From Aliihoeflea aestuarii (GTDB taxonomy: Bacteria > Pseudomonadota > Alphaproteobacteria > Rhizobiales > Rhizobiaceae), in the NCBI RefSeq assembly GCF_024105665.1, contig NZ_JAAAMK010000003.1, positions 124,001-188,000 of the forward strand: a DNA stretch of 64,000 nt, read 5' to 3'. Below, in pieces: positions 10,064 through 19,431 of this stretch (its first letter is position 1; each line of letters opens with the position of its first letter). The notes below the pieces were generated by a model. That model did not search any database, had not been told where the DNA came from, and saw nothing but the letters and a program-made list of their open reading frames with translations. A program made the translations under genes and the position numbers.

Positions 10064-10710
10064 GGCTTCCACTTCAGGAAATTGGCGATCAGGGCGAGGC
10101 CGAGCGCCTGGCTCTTTTCGGGATGGAACTGCGTGCCGGCAACGTTGCCGCGCGCAACGGCGGCGGTGACCGGGCCGCCATAGTCGGTTTCGGCCAGCAC
10201 ATCGGCGGAATCGTTCGCCGCGAGATGATAGGAGTGCACGAAATAGGCGTGCAGCCCGTCGTTTCCGGTCGCAATTCTGTCGAAAAGCGGGTGGTTTTGT
10301 TTCACGTGAATCGTATTCCATCCGATCTGCGGGATTTTCAGGGTCGGGTCTGACGGCGTCATCTCGACGACGTCGCCGCCGATCCAGTCGAGCCCGTGCG
10401 TGATCGTCTTTTCCAGACCGCGTGTCGACAGAAGCTGCATGCCGACGCAGATGCCGAGAAAGGGCCGGCCTTTTTCCGTCACCGCCTCATTGAGCGCCTC
10501 CACCATGCCCGGCACGGCGTCGAGACCGCGTCGGCAGTCGGCATAGGCCCCAACGCCCGGCAGGACGATCCTGTCGGCGCTCGCAACGCGGCCGGCATCG
10601 TCGGTCAGGTCGATCTCGGCGGACATGCCCGCCTCGCGCGCGGCGCGCTCGAACGCCTTCGTGGCTGAACGCAGATTGCCGGAGCCGTAGTCGATGATCG
10701 CAACCCGCAT
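10060..10710 (-). CDS. hisH: Imidazole glycerol phosphate synthase, glutaminase subunit
   Basis: The 216-residue class I glutamine amidotransferase has [11 protein letters not shown] at the start, the nucleophile Cys in GICVGMQLL and the catalytic His/Glu in [10 protein letters not shown]. It feeds ammonia to HisF. The ATG at 10710 overlaps the TAA of the preceding DUF2628 gene (TAATG). A 14/16 parS-like palindrome lies inside this gene at 10298-10313. Confidence 0.97.
   Translation of the reverse strand: MRVAIIDYGSGNLRSATKAFERAAREAGMSAEIDLTDDAGRVASADRIVLPGVGAYADCRRGLDAVPGMVEALNEAVTEKGRPFLGICVGMQLLSTRGLEKTITHGLDWIGGDVVEMTPSDPTLKIPQIGWNTIHVKQNHPLFDRIATGNDGLHAYFVHSYHLAANDSADVLAETDYGGPVTAAVARGNVAGTQFHPEKSQALGLALIANFLKWKP
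10298..10313. promoter_or_regulatory. parS-like ParB-binding site 1 (inside hisH)
   Basis: TGTTTCACGTGAATCG matches the 16-bp chromosomal parS consensus (the palindrome centred on CACGTG) at 14 positions. It lies about 12.9 kb left of the proposed origin, within the distance at which parS sites usually occur. Confidence 0.75.
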
Positions 10711-11183
10711 TATCGCGCGCCCGGATAGCCGAGAAGGCCGAGCGCCGGGCCACTGTGCCGGGCGCTTGGCGACGTACGCGACCATGGCACTATTACGCGC
10801 GGTGGTTCCGGCTCGGCTGTTTCGTCGCGCTCGTTCAGATAGCGGATTTCGGCATCGGTCGGGTTCTGGGCCTCGACGATCCCCCATTCAAGCCAGTCCG
10901 CGCGTTTCAGGGACGCGATGCGCAAGGCCGCGCCCTCCAGCCCGACATAGATGCCGACGAGCACCGACAGCCAGCTACCTGCGGCCCCCAGGCCCGCAAA
11001 CGAACCGGCAATCGACAATGCGATGCCTGCGGCGAGCGCAATCCCCGCCTCGCGCCACATCCGATGGAAGGCGAACCAGACAAACGGCACGAGAAAAGCG
11101 AGGACGTGAAATCCGTCGCGCACCAGAACGGCCTTTTCCGCCCGGTCACGCAAGGGCGGTTCCATCACCATATAGCTTGCCAT
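10710..11183 (-). CDS. DUF2628 membrane protein of the his operon
   Basis: The 157-residue protein has hydrophobic segments at about 23-41 ([19 protein letters not shown]) and 47-84, split into two or three membrane passes, and a polar C-terminal tail of about 60 residues. It resembles the DUF2628 proteins found between hisB and hisH in rhizobia. Its function is unknown and nothing in it suggests an enzyme of histidine synthesis. It is 6 bp from hisB and overlaps hisH, so it is read with the his genes. Confidence 0.85.
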   Translation of the reverse strand: MASYMVMEPPLRDRAEKAVLVRDGFHVLAFLVPFVWFAFHRMWREAGIALAAGIALSIAGSFAGLGAAGSWLSVLVGIYVGLEGAALRIASLKRADWLEWGIVEAQNPTDAEIRYLNERDETAEPEPPRVIVPWSRTSPSARHSGPALGLLGYPGAR

Positions 11184-11189
11184 GGGCGT

Positions 11190-11801
11190 TCAGCCTTTCA
11201 GCGTTCCCTTGGTCGAAGGGACCATGCCGTCCTGCCGCGGATCGGGCTCGACGGCAGCGCGGAGCGCGCGCGCGACGGCCTTGAAGCAGGTTTCGGCGAT
11301 GTGGTGGTTGTTCGCGCCGTAATGGTTCATCACATGCAGCGTGATGCCGGCGTTCTGCGCGAGCGCCTGGAAGAATTCGCGCACGAGTTCGGTGTCGAAC
11401 GTGCCGATCTTCGGGCTGGAAAACTCGACATTCCAGACGAGGAACGGTCGGCCCGACACGTCGATGGCCGCCTTGGTCAGGGTTTCGTCCATGGCAAGGT
11501 CGATCGACGCATAGCGCGTGATCCCGCGGCGCTCGCCGAGCGCCTTCGAGATTGCCTGGCCGATGGCGATGCCGGTGTCTTCGACCGTGTGGTGATCGTC
11601 GATGTGAAGATCGCCCTTGGCGTCGATCTTCATGTCGATCAGGGAATGGCGGGCGAGCTGGTCGAGCATATGATCGAAAAAGCCGACGCCGGTCGCGATC
11701 TCGGCACGGCCCGTTCCGTCGAGATCGACCGTAACAGTGATCCCGGTTTCCTTCGTCTTGCGCTCGATGGTGGCGCTGCGCGCCGCACTGCCCTTCGCCA
11801 T
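11190..11801 (-). CDS. hisB: Imidazoleglycerol-phosphate dehydratase
   Basis: The 203-residue monofunctional HisB lacks the phosphatase domain of the enterobacterial enzyme. The paired metal-binding motifs are visible: [23 protein letters not shown], and [16 protein letters not shown] start it at ATG 11801 ([16 protein letters not shown]) with AAGGA about 9 nt upstream; an ATG 12 codons earlier is possible. It heads the leftward his cluster, divergent from hslV. Confidence 0.96.
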   Translation of the reverse strand: MAKGSAARSATIERKTKETGITVTVDLDGTGRAEIATGVGFFDHMLDQLARHSLIDMKIDAKGDLHIDDHHTVEDTGIAIGQAISKALGERRGITRYASIDLAMDETLTKAAIDVSGRPFLVWNVEFSSPKIGTFDTELVREFFQALAQNAGITLHVMNHYGANNHHIAETCFKAVARALRAAVEPDPRQDGMVPSTKGTLKG

Positions 11802-11945
11802 GTCGTGGCGTCCTTGCCCTTGGATATGAAAACGCATGCCTCATACCAGTCCAGCGCGCCCGATTGCAAACGCTTCACGGCAGCATACATAACGAGCCGA
11901 GTGGCGGGCGCCATCGGGCCGGCCGCAGACAGTATCGGAGAAGAT
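11802..11945. promoter_or_regulatory. Divergent promoter region between hisB and hslV
   Basis: These 144 bp must carry the promoters of the leftward his-coaA cluster and of the rightward hslV-GNAT-hslU operon. hslVU is heat-shock controlled in many bacteria (RpoH), but I could not pick out a convincing RpoH promoter by eye. Confidence 0.5.
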
Positions 11946-12494
11946 ATGTCCAACGACAATTCCATGCACGCGACGACCATCGTCACTGTGCGCAAGGGCA
12001 ACAAGGTGGTAATCGCGGGCGACGGGCAGGTTTCGCTCGGCCAGACCATCATGAAGGGCAATGCCCGCAAGGTGCGCCGCATCGGCAAGGGCAATGTGAT
12101 TTCCGGCTTCGCGGGTGCGACGGCCGACGCCTTCACGTTGCTGGAGCGGCTCGAAGCCAAGCTCGAACAATATCCCGACCAGTTGACGCGCGCCTGCGTG
12201 GAACTTGCCAAGGACTGGCGCACGGATCGCTATCTGCGCCGGCTGGAAGCGATGATGCTCGTTGCGGACAAATCGGTGACGCTGGCGCTGACCGGCAACG
12301 GCGACGTTCTCGAACCCGAACAGGGCGTCATGGCGATCGGCTCCGGCGGCAATTACGCGCTCGCCGCCGCTCGTGCGCTGATCGACACCGACATGGATGC
12401 CGAGGAAATCGCCAAAAGGGCGATGAGAATCGCCGGCGAGATCTGCGTCTACACCAATGACAATGTCGTCATGGAAGTGCTGGATGCCGAATAG
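11946..12494 (+). CDS. hslV: ATP-dependent protease proteolytic subunit HslV (ClpQ)
   Basis: The 182-residue proteasome-like peptidase has its active-site Thr in [12 protein letters not shown]; the mature enzyme should begin at a Thr at residue 10 after removal of the propeptide. [17 protein letters not shown] and [13 protein letters not shown] are diagnostic. It forms a dodecamer capped by HslU hexamers and degrades misfolded proteins. ATG 11946 starts the gene; an internal ATG 6 codons later is also possible. Confidence 0.96.
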   Translation: MSNDNSMHATTIVTVRKGNKVVIAGDGQVSLGQTIMKGNARKVRRIGKGNVISGFAGATADAFTLLERLEAKLEQYPDQLTRACVELAKDWRTDRYLRRLEAMMLVADKSVTLALTGNGDVLEPEQGVMAIGSGGNYALAAARALIDTDMDAEEIAKRAMRIAGEICVYTNDNVVMEVLDAE

Positions 12495-12999
12495 GCAGTT
12501 CTATAGCTTCCGCGCGGTCGAGCCGGACGATCTGCCGATGCTGGGGCAATGGCTGCGCCAGCCGCATGTGCGGCAATGGTGGGGCGATCCCGAAAAGGGC
12601 GTCGCCGAGATCGAAGCGGCGATGGACGAGATTTCCGTCGAGCCACTGATCGTGGAACTGGACGGAAAGCCGATCGCCTATCTCCAGTCCTACGACCCGC
12701 ATCTGGAAGACGACCATCCCTATGCCGACCAGCCTACCGGAACGTTGGGGCTCGACATCTCCATCGGCGATGCCGATCTGATCGGCAAGGGCCATGGCAG
12801 CGCGATCCTTTCGCAGTTCGCAGCGGAACTGTTCGAGGAAGGCGCGCCGCGACTCGTCATCGATCCGCATCCCGACAACGCACAGGCGATCCGCGCTTAC
12901 GAAAAAGCGGGCTTCCGCCACATCGACACGCGCAATTCCCAACATGGTCCGGCCCATTTGATGGCGCTGGACGCACCGCAAGACATGGAAACCACATGA
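12484..12999 (+). CDS. GNAT-family N-acetyltransferase between hslV and hslU
   Basis: The 171-residue protein begins [19 protein letters not shown] and has a GNAT acetyl-CoA-binding region at [12 protein letters not shown], followed by [18 protein letters not shown]. This pattern is that of the aminoglycoside 6'-acetyltransferase / siderophore N-acyltransferase branch. Its true substrate cannot be read from sequence, and chromosomal members need not confer drug resistance. It overlaps the hslV stop (start 12484, hslV stop 12494) and the hslU start (ATGA at 12996-12999), so all three are translationally coupled. The same insertion is common in rhizobia. Confidence 0.88.
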   Translation: MPNRQFYSFRAVEPDDLPMLGQWLRQPHVRQWWGDPEKGVAEIEAAMDEISVEPLIVELDGKPIAYLQSYDPHLEDDHPYADQPTGTLGLDISIGDADLIGKGHGSAILSQFAAELFEEGAPRLVIDPHPDNAQAIRAYEKAGFRHIDTRNSQHGPAHLMALDAPQDMETT

Positions 13000-14294
13000 G
13001 CACCTTTTCCCCCCGCGAGATCGTTTCCGAACTCGACCGCTACATCATCGGCCAGAAGGACGCCAAGCGCGCCGTCGCCATCGCGCTGCGCAACCGCTGG
13101 CGGCGCCAGCAGCTCGACAGTGGGCTGCGCGAGGAGGTGATGCCGAAGAACATCCTGATGATCGGACCGACCGGCGTCGGCAAGACGGAGATTTCGCGCC
13201 GCCTCGCAAGGCTCGCCGGCGCACCTTTCATCAAGGTTGAGGCGACCAAGTTCACCGAGGTCGGCTATGTCGGCCGCGACGTCGAACAGATCATTCGCGA
13301 TCTCGTCGAAACCGCCATCGGCCTGACGCGCGAAAAGATGCGCGAGGACGTGAAGGCGCGCGCACATGTCAATGCCGAGGAGCGCGTTCTCGAAGCCCTG
13401 GTCGGCAAGACGGCGAGCCCGGCCACCCGCGATTCCTTCCGCAAGAAGCTGCGCGCGGGCGAACTCGACGACAAGGAGATCGAGGTCGAGGTCGCCGACA
13501 CCGGAACACCGGCGGGCGGCTTCGAGATTCCGGGCATGCCCGGCGCGCAGATGCTCAACATCAACGACATGCTGCAAAAGGCGATGGGCGGCCAGCGCAC
13601 CAAGACGCGCAAGACGACCGTCAAGGAATCCTACGGTCAGCTCATCAATGACGAGTCCGACAAGCTTCTCGACAATGACGAGGTGATCGCCCGCGCGCTC
13701 GACGTGACGCAAAATGACGGCATCGTCTTCCTCGACGAAATCGACAAGGTGGCCGGCTCGGATTCGCGGATGGGTCCGTCGCGCGAAGGCGTGCAGCGCG
13801 ATCTCCTGCCGCTCGTCGAAGGCACCACGGTCGCCACGAAATACGGGCCGGTGAAGACGGATCACATCCTGTTCATCGCCTCCGGCGCGTTCCATGTCGC
13901 CAAGCCGTCGGACCTTTTGCCCGAGCTTCAGGGCCGCCTGCCGATCCGGGTCGAGCTGCGCGCACTGGAAAAGGACGATTTTCGCCGCATCCTGACCGAG
14001 ACCGAGGCGAGCCTCATCAAGCAATATGTGGCGCTGATGGCGACCGAGGGCGTGACGCTCGATTTCACCGACGACGCGATCGATGCGCTGGCCGGGATCG
14101 CGGTGGATCTCAATTCCACGGTCGAGAATATCGGCGCGCGCCGGCTCCAGACCGTGATGGAACGGGTGCTCGACGACATATCCTACAATGCGCCGGACAA
14201 ATCCGGTGAGACGCTGACGATCGACGCCGCCTATGTGGAGAAGAATGTCGGCGATCTGGCCCGAAACACGGATTTGTCGCGCTTCATCCTGTAG
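12996..14294 (+). CDS. hslU: ATP-dependent protease ATPase subunit HslU (ClpY)
   Basis: The 432-residue AAA+ unfoldase begins [19 protein letters not shown]. Walker A is GPTGVGKTE near residue 60 and the pore loop is GYVGRD. An intermediate (I) domain follows at about 110-240, Walker B is [10 protein letters not shown], and the C-terminal tail DLSRFIL inserts into HslV. It unfolds substrates for HslV. Confidence 0.97.
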   Translation: MSTFSPREIVSELDRYIIGQKDAKRAVAIALRNRWRRQQLDSGLREEVMPKNILMIGPTGVGKTEISRRLARLAGAPFIKVEATKFTEVGYVGRDVEQIIRDLVETAIGLTREKMREDVKARAHVNAEERVLEALVGKTASPATRDSFRKKLRAGELDDKEIEVEVADTGTPAGGFEIPGMPGAQMLNINDMLQKAMGGQRTKTRKTTVKESYGQLINDESDKLLDNDEVIARALDVTQNDGIVFLDEIDKVAGSDSRMGPSREGVQRDLLPLVEGTTVATKYGPVKTDHILFIASGAFHVAKPSDLLPELQGRLPIRVELRALEKDDFRRILTETEASLIKQYVALMATEGVTLDFTDDAIDALAGIAVDLNSTVENIGARRLQTVMERVLDDISYNAPDKSGETLTIDAAYVEKNVGDLARNTDLSRFIL

Positions 14295-14326
14295 GTGATC
14301 TGCAACACCTCGCAATCATTTGAAAA

Positions 14327-14371
14327 CCTCCATGCCCTTCGAGCCCTGTTCGCGCTCGACGGACATGGAGG
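14327..14371 (+). other. Long imperfect hairpin between hslU and the DUF1402 gene
   Basis: CCTCCATG (14327-14334) pairs with CATGGAGG (14364-14371) and, inside it, CGAGC (14340-14344) pairs with GCTCG (14354-14358). The 5-nt segments between them can also pair at three of five positions, which gives about 16 of 18 pairs around a 9-nt loop. No T-tract follows, so it is not a standard intrinsic terminator. It may be an RNA processing or stability element. Confidence 0.6.
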
Positions 14372-14416
14372 CCGCACCTATGGTCGCGCCGCTCCTGACA
14401 CTTCACCGGGTTTTTC

Positions 14417-15379
14417 ATGATTCGCGCCATAGGGCTTGCCCTTTCCCTGTCGATCGCGTTCGCCGCCATGCCGGCATGGGCGCAGGTCAAGGTTCCTCCG
14501 GGCAACCGCAACGCGGAGCAGCCGGCGATACCCGGCGGATCGGCCAGCCGCACGCGGGCCATGGCGACGACTTATGAAGGCAAGTATCAAAGGGTGATGC
14601 GCCTGTTCCGTCAGGATGACGCCCTGCGCTCCAAAATCCGGCAGGTTTCAGCCCTTTACGGCCTCGATCCCGTCCACATGGCCGGCGCGATCGTCGGTGA
14701 GCATACCTATAATGTCGATGCCTACGATCGGCTTCAGACTTACTATGTGAAGGCCGTCTCCTACCTCACCACGAGTTTCCAGTTCGGCCATGGCGGCGAA
14801 CTGGTCGGTGCTTTCGTTGAACGACCGCAATTTTCCGAATGCGACAAGTTCCTAGGCGACAGCTACGATCTATGGGCCTGCCGCGAACGGGTCTGGGATG
14901 GGAAGTTTCGCGGACAAATGGTGGATGGCACCTCTTTTCCCGACAACCGCTTCGGCGCGGTGTTCTTCCAGCCCTTCTATGCCGGGCAGACCTTCGGCAT
15001 CGGCCAACTCAATCCGCTGACGGCGCTTCAGATGAGCGACATGGTGCACAAGGTCTCCGGCCTGCCGCGGCTCGACGCGTCCGATCCGCAGGCGGTCTAT
15101 CGCACGATCATGGACCCGGATTTGACGCTGGCCTATGTGGCCGCGACGCTGAAAACGTCGATCGATGCCTATCGCCAGATCGCCGGCTTCGACATTTCGG
15201 ACAATCCGGGCGTTACCTCGACGCTCTACAATATCGGCAGCCCTGAAGAACGTGCGCGCCGCCTTAAGCGCGAGAACGACCAGCGCCGCGCGAGCGGACA
15301 AAGCCCGCGCCTGCCGCAGGAGAATTATTACGGCTGGCTGATCAACGATCGGATCGACGATCTGAAGGCGCTGTTCTAG
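14417..15379 (+). CDS. DUF1402-family secreted protein
   Basis: The 320-residue protein begins with a signal peptide (MIRAIGLALSLSIAFAAMPAWA, cleavage near 22-23). The body has VSALYGLDPVHMAGAIVGEHTYN and FGIGQLNPLTALQMSDMVHK, which look like fragments of a lysozyme-type fold: a Glu in GEHTYN and a GIGQ motif as in transglycosylases. The similarity is weak and by eye. Rhizobial genomes carry DUF1402 proteins downstream of hslU. The location should be periplasmic; the function is unproven. Confidence 0.82.
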   Translation: MIRAIGLALSLSIAFAAMPAWAQVKVPPGNRNAEQPAIPGGSASRTRAMATTYEGKYQRVMRLFRQDDALRSKIRQVSALYGLDPVHMAGAIVGEHTYNVDAYDRLQTYYVKAVSYLTTSFQFGHGGELVGAFVERPQFSECDKFLGDSYDLWACRERVWDGKFRGQMVDGTSFPDNRFGAVFFQPFYAGQTFGIGQLNPLTALQMSDMVHKVSGLPRLDASDPQAVYRTIMDPDLTLAYVAATLKTSIDAYRQIAGFDISDNPGVTSTLYNIGSPEERARRLKRENDQRRASGQSPRLPQENYYGWLINDRIDDLKALF

Positions 15380-15744
15380 CTCTTTTTCGCCGCAAGCTCG
15401 TTGAGCAGGGCGGCCAGCCGCGCAATATCGTCCTCGCTGAGTGCGCCGATCCGTTCGGCGAGCCGGTTGGCCAGCATCGTGGCGCGCGGCGAGAGGCCCG
15501 CCGTGTCCACCACGACGCGCGGATCGGATGTCCAGGCAAGCGCCTCCAATTCCTCGGCCTCGTCCCAGATCACGTTGAAATAGCCGATGATCTTCTGGAC
15601 CATCGCCCAGTTCGGCACCCCGCGCCGACCATGTTCGAGTGCGGAAAGATAGGCCGCGCTGACGCCGATCGCCGCCGCCATGTCCTTTTGCGCAACGCCG
15701 CGCTCGCGCCGCATCTGGCGCAGTTTTTCGCCGAAGGGCGTCAC
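15376..15744 (-). CDS. XRE-type helix-turn-helix regulator
   Basis: The 122-residue protein has an HTH_3 domain at about 5-60 (FGEKLRQMRRERGVAQ, then MAAAIGVSAAYLSALEHG) and a helical C-terminal part without a recognised ligand domain. It is probably a DNA-binding regulator. The start overlaps the stop of the Smr gene (15741-15744), placing it last in the Tim44-mltA-smr-XRE transcript. It converges with the DUF1402 gene, their ends overlapping by 4 bp. Confidence 0.88.
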   Translation of the reverse strand: MTPFGEKLRQMRRERGVAQKDMAAAIGVSAAYLSALEHGRRGVPNWAMVQKIIGYFNVIWDEAEELEALAWTSDPRVVVDTAGLSPRATMLANRLAERIGALSEDDIARLAALLNELAAKKS

Positions 15745-16295
15745 AGCGCGTCTCCCGGTCGCCGGCGCAGCCGCACATAGAGCGCGCCCTGCCCGCCATG
15801 ATGGCGCGCGGCGTCTTCATGACCGGAAACGAGGCCGCGAAAGGCGGGGGTTGCGAACCATTGCGGTACCTGACGGCGCAAAATGCCGTCACTGCCCATC
15901 GACGACCCTTTCCCCGTAACGACCAGCACATGGCGACGCCCCTGCGCATAGGCACCGTGGAGAAAAGACAAAAGCGTGCCGTGGGCCTGCATCTGCGTCA
16001 TGCCGTGCAGGTCGACCTTGCCCTCGATCGCGAGCCGACCCTTGGCGAGCTTCTTCCTGGTCGGCCTGTCGATGACGCCATGCTGTTGCGGGTGGCCACG
16101 CAGGGCCTGCGCCCGATCCCTGGCATCGGCCATCACCTGCGGCAGTTGCGGCGCCGTCGCCTCGCTGCCGGCAACGGCATCGTCTTCCTGCGGCACTTCG
16201 GGGACTGCCTTTCCCCTCATCGGCACGACGGAGCGCGCGATCTTCGACCACAGAATCTGATCTTCGCGGGTCAATCCTTTCGACCGCCGACTCAT
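15741..16295 (-). CDS. Smr-domain protein
   Basis: The 184-residue protein has a C-terminal Smr domain (about 88-180) with the signature VDLHGMTQMQA and LVVTGKGSS. The N-terminal half is low-complexity, with a conserved LTREDQILWSKIARSV segment. Smr domains nick branched DNA in MutS2 or act on RNA in stalled-ribosome rescue; stand-alone alphaproteobacterial members are uncharacterised. It overlaps mltA (16292-16295) and the XRE gene. Confidence 0.9.
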   Translation of the reverse strand: MSRRSKGLTREDQILWSKIARSVVPMRGKAVPEVPQEDDAVAGSEATAPQLPQVMADARDRAQALRGHPQQHGVIDRPTRKKLAKGRLAIEGKVDLHGMTQMQAHGTLLSFLHGAYAQGRRHVLVVTGKGSSMGSDGILRRQVPQWFATPAFRGLVSGHEDAARHHGGQGALYVRLRRRPGDAL

Positions 16296-17356
16296 CGCAT
16301 GCGCTCCGCTGCGGTTCGCGGAACGAGCATGGTGAATGTCGCGGCATGCTTGATGACGCCCGCAACCTCGCCTGCCGCGTCACCCGACCCGCAGAAGATA
16401 TCGCCGCGCGCCGGTCCGACGATCGCCGAACCGGTATCCTGCGCGATCATCAGCCGGGCGAAATCCATATCTGGAACGTCGATGAAGAACGGCGTCCCAA
16501 AGCTGTGCAGCAGTCGGTCGACGGCCAGCGAACGCCCGGCCGTCAAAGGCACCTTGGCCGCCGCGACCGGCCCGAGCGCCGGGTCCGCCACCGGCGCGTC
16601 GCGGAAGAAGATGAACGAGCGGTTCTGCCAAAGAATCTCATCGATCCGGCGCGGGTTGGCTTTGAGCCACGCGCGAATGGATTGCATCGTCACGTTTTCG
16701 CGGGGAATTTCACCATTTTCTGCAAGAATGCGACCCGGCGCGGTAAAGGGATGACCGGTCTTTGCGGCATAGGTGACGCGACGTTCCGTGCCGTCGGTCA
16801 TGCGAAGGCGGGCCGCGCCCTGGACGTGAATGAAGAACAGGTCGACCTTGTCGGCGACCCAGGCGAGTTCGAGACCACGACCCTGAAGCGCGCCGCGCTC
16901 GATCTCGCCGCGATCGAAGTAAGGTTGAAAACCTTGATCCGTCTTTCGGCCGAAGACGACGGTCTCGTCCCAGCCGGCGGGCCGGTTGACGTCGTCAATG
17001 TCGGCAAGGTCGCCGGGCTGCGACAGGATCGGAAACTGGAAGGAAGCCGTGCGAACAGGGCTCGCAGCGATGATCGGCTCGTAGAAGCCTGTCACGAAGC
17101 CTGTCGTGGCTATCCGCGCTGGGATGAAATGCCGCGCGAAGAAATCGCGGCAGTCCACACGGTCATTCGCCCGTGCGGCCGCGAAGGCCGGGGCGAAGTC
17201 TTCATGCGAGATGCCGAAGCTGCCTGTTCGATACGGCTTTTCGAGAGCGCGAAACGCCGACCTGCGAAATGCCTCGAAGGCGGCGCGGTGGTGGTCGCCG
17301 GGCCATCCCGCGATGTCTTCGAATGCAATGAAGCTCAGGGCTGCCGGCGCGTCCAT
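16292..17356 (-). CDS. mltA: Membrane-bound lytic murein transglycosylase A
   Basis: The 354-residue protein has the MltA barrel (TGFVTGFYEPIIAAS near 85-99 and VFFIHVQG-like FFIHVQGAARL) and the C-terminal 3D domain with its conserved aspartates (MIAQDTGSAIVGPARGDIFCG). It cleaves peptidoglycan between MurNAc and GlcNAc. No signal peptide is visible, and only 15 bp separate its start from the upstream gene. Either export is unusual or the start is further upstream in another annotation; related rhizobial genes also start this way. Confidence 0.92.
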   Translation of the reverse strand: MDAPAALSFIAFEDIAGWPGDHHRAAFEAFRRSAFRALEKPYRTGSFGISHEDFAPAFAAARANDRVDCRDFFARHFIPARIATTGFVTGFYEPIIAASPVRTASFQFPILSQPGDLADIDDVNRPAGWDETVVFGRKTDQGFQPYFDRGEIERGALQGRGLELAWVADKVDLFFIHVQGAARLRMTDGTERRVTYAAKTGHPFTAPGRILAENGEIPRENVTMQSIRAWLKANPRRIDEILWQNRSFIFFRDAPVADPALGPVAAAKVPLTAGRSLAVDRLLHSFGTPFFIDVPDMDFARLMIAQDTGSAIVGPARGDIFCGSGDAAGEVAGVIKHAATFTMLVPRTAAERMR

Positions 17357-17371
17357 GCCAGCTTTTTCGCT

Positions 17372-18073
17372 CTATTCTTCCGCTTCGGTCGCGACCAGCT
17401 TCCAGTTCGGGTCGCGCGACCTCGTGTCGCGGGCGAAGGTCCACACGTCCTTGACCTCGACCACCGTTTCCGGGTCGCCATCGACGACTTCGCCGGCGTC
17501 GTTGCGGGTCGCGGAGATCAACTCGCTGACGATGCGCAAGGTGATGTGGGCTTCCGACCCCTTCTGCTCGGCCGCAACGATGTCGGCCTTGTCGATGCCG
17601 ACGAAGGACGACTGGACCTTCTCGTTCCGCGCCTCGCGATCCGAAATCGCCTGCACGAAGCCGTCATAGACCTCGCGCGAGAGAAGGTTCTTGAGGGTTT
17701 GGCGGTCGCCATCCGCATAGGCCATGACGATCATCTCGTAGGCCATGCGCGCCCCGTTTACGAATTCCTTCGGATCGAAAGTCGGGTCCGTCTGGCGAAT
17801 TTCGCGAAGGCCGTCGTTGAGCGGCGTACCTTCCGGCGAGATCGAATCGATCGCCGAATAGTCGACATCGGGCGCGCCGGCGGCCGTCTTGCGGCGCGGC
17901 AGCGACACGACATTTTCGGGAGCGGGCTGCTGCTGGTCGTTCTCGGGCCGCGTATAGGGATCGTGCGGCGGACGCTCGCTGCCCGTACGACGGCCGAGGA
18001 CGCTGCGGAGCTGGTAAAAGATAACCGCGGCGGCAACGACGAAAAAGATGGTTCCGAAATCGAAAAATTCCAT
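17372..18073 (-). CDS. Tim44/TimA-family membrane-anchored protein
   Basis: The 233-residue protein starts with one membrane anchor (FFDFGTIFFVVAAAVIFYQL), then a proline/charge-rich linker and a C-terminal Tim44-like domain from about 85 (DPKEFVNGARMAYEMIVMAYADGD) to the end (WTFARDTRSRDPNWKLVATEAEE). Bacterial TimA proteins are poorly understood; the fold resembles the mitochondrial Tim44 C-domain. I chose ATG 18073; a TTG at 18085 is in frame. It leads the operon with mltA, smr and XRE and diverges from fxsA. Confidence 0.88.
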   Translation of the reverse strand: MEFFDFGTIFFVVAAAVIFYQLRSVLGRRTGSERPPHDPYTRPENDQQQPAPENVVSLPRRKTAAGAPDVDYSAIDSISPEGTPLNDGLREIRQTDPTFDPKEFVNGARMAYEMIVMAYADGDRQTLKNLLSREVYDGFVQAISDREARNEKVQSSFVGIDKADIVAAEQKGSEAHITLRIVSELISATRNDAGEVVDGDPETVVEVKDVWTFARDTRSRDPNWKLVATEAEE

Positions 18074-18215
18074 GTCGTCCGCCAAAGACCCTATTGTCGT
18101 TACGCTATGGTGAAGTCTTCCGGCGCGAAATCAAGCGCCGCGTTTCCCCTGCATATAGATCGCGACCCCGCCGCATTCAAATGCGCTTGTGTCTTCCCTA
18201 TATGATGACGAACTC

Positions 18216-18722
18216 ATGTCGAGGCCCAACGTGCGATTTCCTGTCATTCCTCTCCTTATCCTCGCCATGCCTGCGGTCGAGATCGCAGTCCTCATCGCCG
18301 TCGGCAGCGAGATCGGCGTCCTGGCGACGCTCGGACTTCTTTTCGCCTCGGCAGTGCTCGGCGTCGTCCTGGTCCGCATCCAGGGTTTCAGCACCGTGCA
18401 GCGCATCCGCACCGAGCTCGATCGGGGCGGCTCGCCCGGCCGCGACCTCGTGCACGGCATGATGATCCTGGTCGCAGGCGTGCTGTTGATCATCCCCGGC
18501 TTCGTCAGCGACGCGATCGGGCTCCTCCTGTTCCTGCCGCCGGTGCGCGATCTGGGCTGGAGGCTTCTCAAAAGCCGCATCAAGGTGGCGACGGTCCAGA
18601 CCGGTTCGGGATATCGGCGCGCACGAGAGGATGTCGTCGATCTCGACGAAGACGATTATCACGATCTCGACAACGATCCGCAACGACGCCCGCCCTTCGA
18701 CCCGCGCCTTCCGCCGCGGTGA
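18216..18722 (+). CDS. fxsA: FxsA-family membrane protein
   Basis: The 168-residue protein has an FxsA domain at about 8-125: hydrophobic segments at 8-25 (FPVIPLLILAMPAVEIAV), 32-52 and 84-104, including GMMILVAGVLLIIPGF. An acidic C-terminal tail follows (DVVDLDEDDYHDLDND). E. coli FxsA relieves F-plasmid exclusion of phage T7 when overproduced; its normal role is unknown. I start it at ATG 18216; an upstream GTG adds nine residues without support. It is divergent from the Tim44-like gene, as in many alphaproteobacteria. Confidence 0.92.
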   Translation: MSRPNVRFPVIPLLILAMPAVEIAVLIAVGSEIGVLATLGLLFASAVLGVVLVRIQGFSTVQRIRTELDRGGSPGRDLVHGMMILVAGVLLIIPGFVSDAIGLLLFLPPVRDLGWRLLKSRIKVATVQTGSGYRRAREDVVDLDEDDYHDLDNDPQRRPPFDPRLPPR

Positions 18723-18737
18723 ACTTGTCACGCTTGA

Positions 18738-18796
18738 GCCTGCGTGTTAGCGAACGCGCGATTTTGCCTGCGTGTTGGGAAACGCGCGATTTTTGA
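18738..18796 (+). repeat. Tandem 28-bp repeat, each copy a hairpin followed by a T-rich end
   Basis: Two adjacent copies (18738-18765 and 18766-18793) differ at 2 of 28 positions. Within each, GCGTGTT can pair with AACGCGC (7 bp, one G-T wobble) or nearly so in copy 2, followed by GATTTT. They sit 15 bp after the fxsA stop and 53 bp before secB, so they may act as a duplicated weak terminator. Confidence 0.65.
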
Positions 18797-18846
18797 ACGA
18801 ATGAGCCGCGTGGTTCAGTCCTGCGCGCGATGAGAGGAAAACCCCG

Positions 18847-19380
18847 ATGGCCGACACGCCCGAAAACACCAATGGTCAAAACGGCGCTGCCGCCGCAGCC
18901 AAGCCCACCGGGCAGACGGCGCAAGGCGCGACGTTCAACGTCGTCGCCCAATATGTGAAGGATCTGTCCTTCGAAAACCCGGGCGCGCCCGCTTCGCTGC
19001 GCAACCGTACCCAGCCGCCCGGCATCAATATCAACGTCAATGTCAACGCGAATCCGATCGCGGACAAGGAATACGACGTCGTCCTGACGCTCAATGCCAA
19101 GGCGGAAGCCGAAAACGCCGTCCTGTTCAATGTCGAGCTCGTCTATGGCGGCATCTTCCGCGTCGACGGTTTCCCGCAGGAGCACATGCTGCCGCTGCTC
19201 TTCATCGAGTGCCCGCGCCTGCTCTTCCCGTTCGCGCGCCAGATCGTCGCCGACATCACCCGTCAGGGCGGCTTCCCGCCCCTGATGATCGACCCGATCG
19301 ACTTCGCCCAGATGTTCCAGCGCCGCATGGCCGAGGAACAGGCCAAGGCAAAGGTCGCCCAGCCGACAGGCACCGCCTGA
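18847..19380 (+). CDS. secB: Protein-export chaperone SecB
   Basis: The 177-residue protein holds preproteins unfolded and delivers them to SecA. Recognisable segments are [38 protein letters not shown] and [33 protein letters not shown], split across the beta-sheet and helix 1. The N-terminal 25 residues are an Ala/Gly/Gln-rich extension. It converges with dnaQ, with a shared bidirectional terminator between them. Confidence 0.97.
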   Translation: MADTPENTNGQNGAAAAAKPTGQTAQGATFNVVAQYVKDLSFENPGAPASLRNRTQPPGININVNVNANPIADKEYDVVLTLNAKAEAENAVLFNVELVYGGIFRVDGFPQEHMLPLLFIECPRLLFPFARQIVADITRQGGFPPLMIDPIDFAQMFQRRMAEEQAKAKVAQPTGTA

Positions 19381-19404
19381 TCCGATCGCATCGAGAAATC
19401 GAAG

Positions 19405-19431
19405 AAAAACCCGGCTCGGAGCCGGGTTTTT
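19405..19431. terminator. Bidirectional intrinsic terminator between secB and dnaQ
   Basis: Perfect 12-bp inverted repeat AAAAACCCGGCT / AGCCGGGTTTTT with a 3-nt loop. It offers a T-tract on both strands and serves the two convergent genes. Confidence 0.93.

Noticed and set aside
10755-11945. Long + strand frame running into hslV
   Set aside because: It is antisense to the DUF2628 and hisB genes; HslV clearly begins at 11946.
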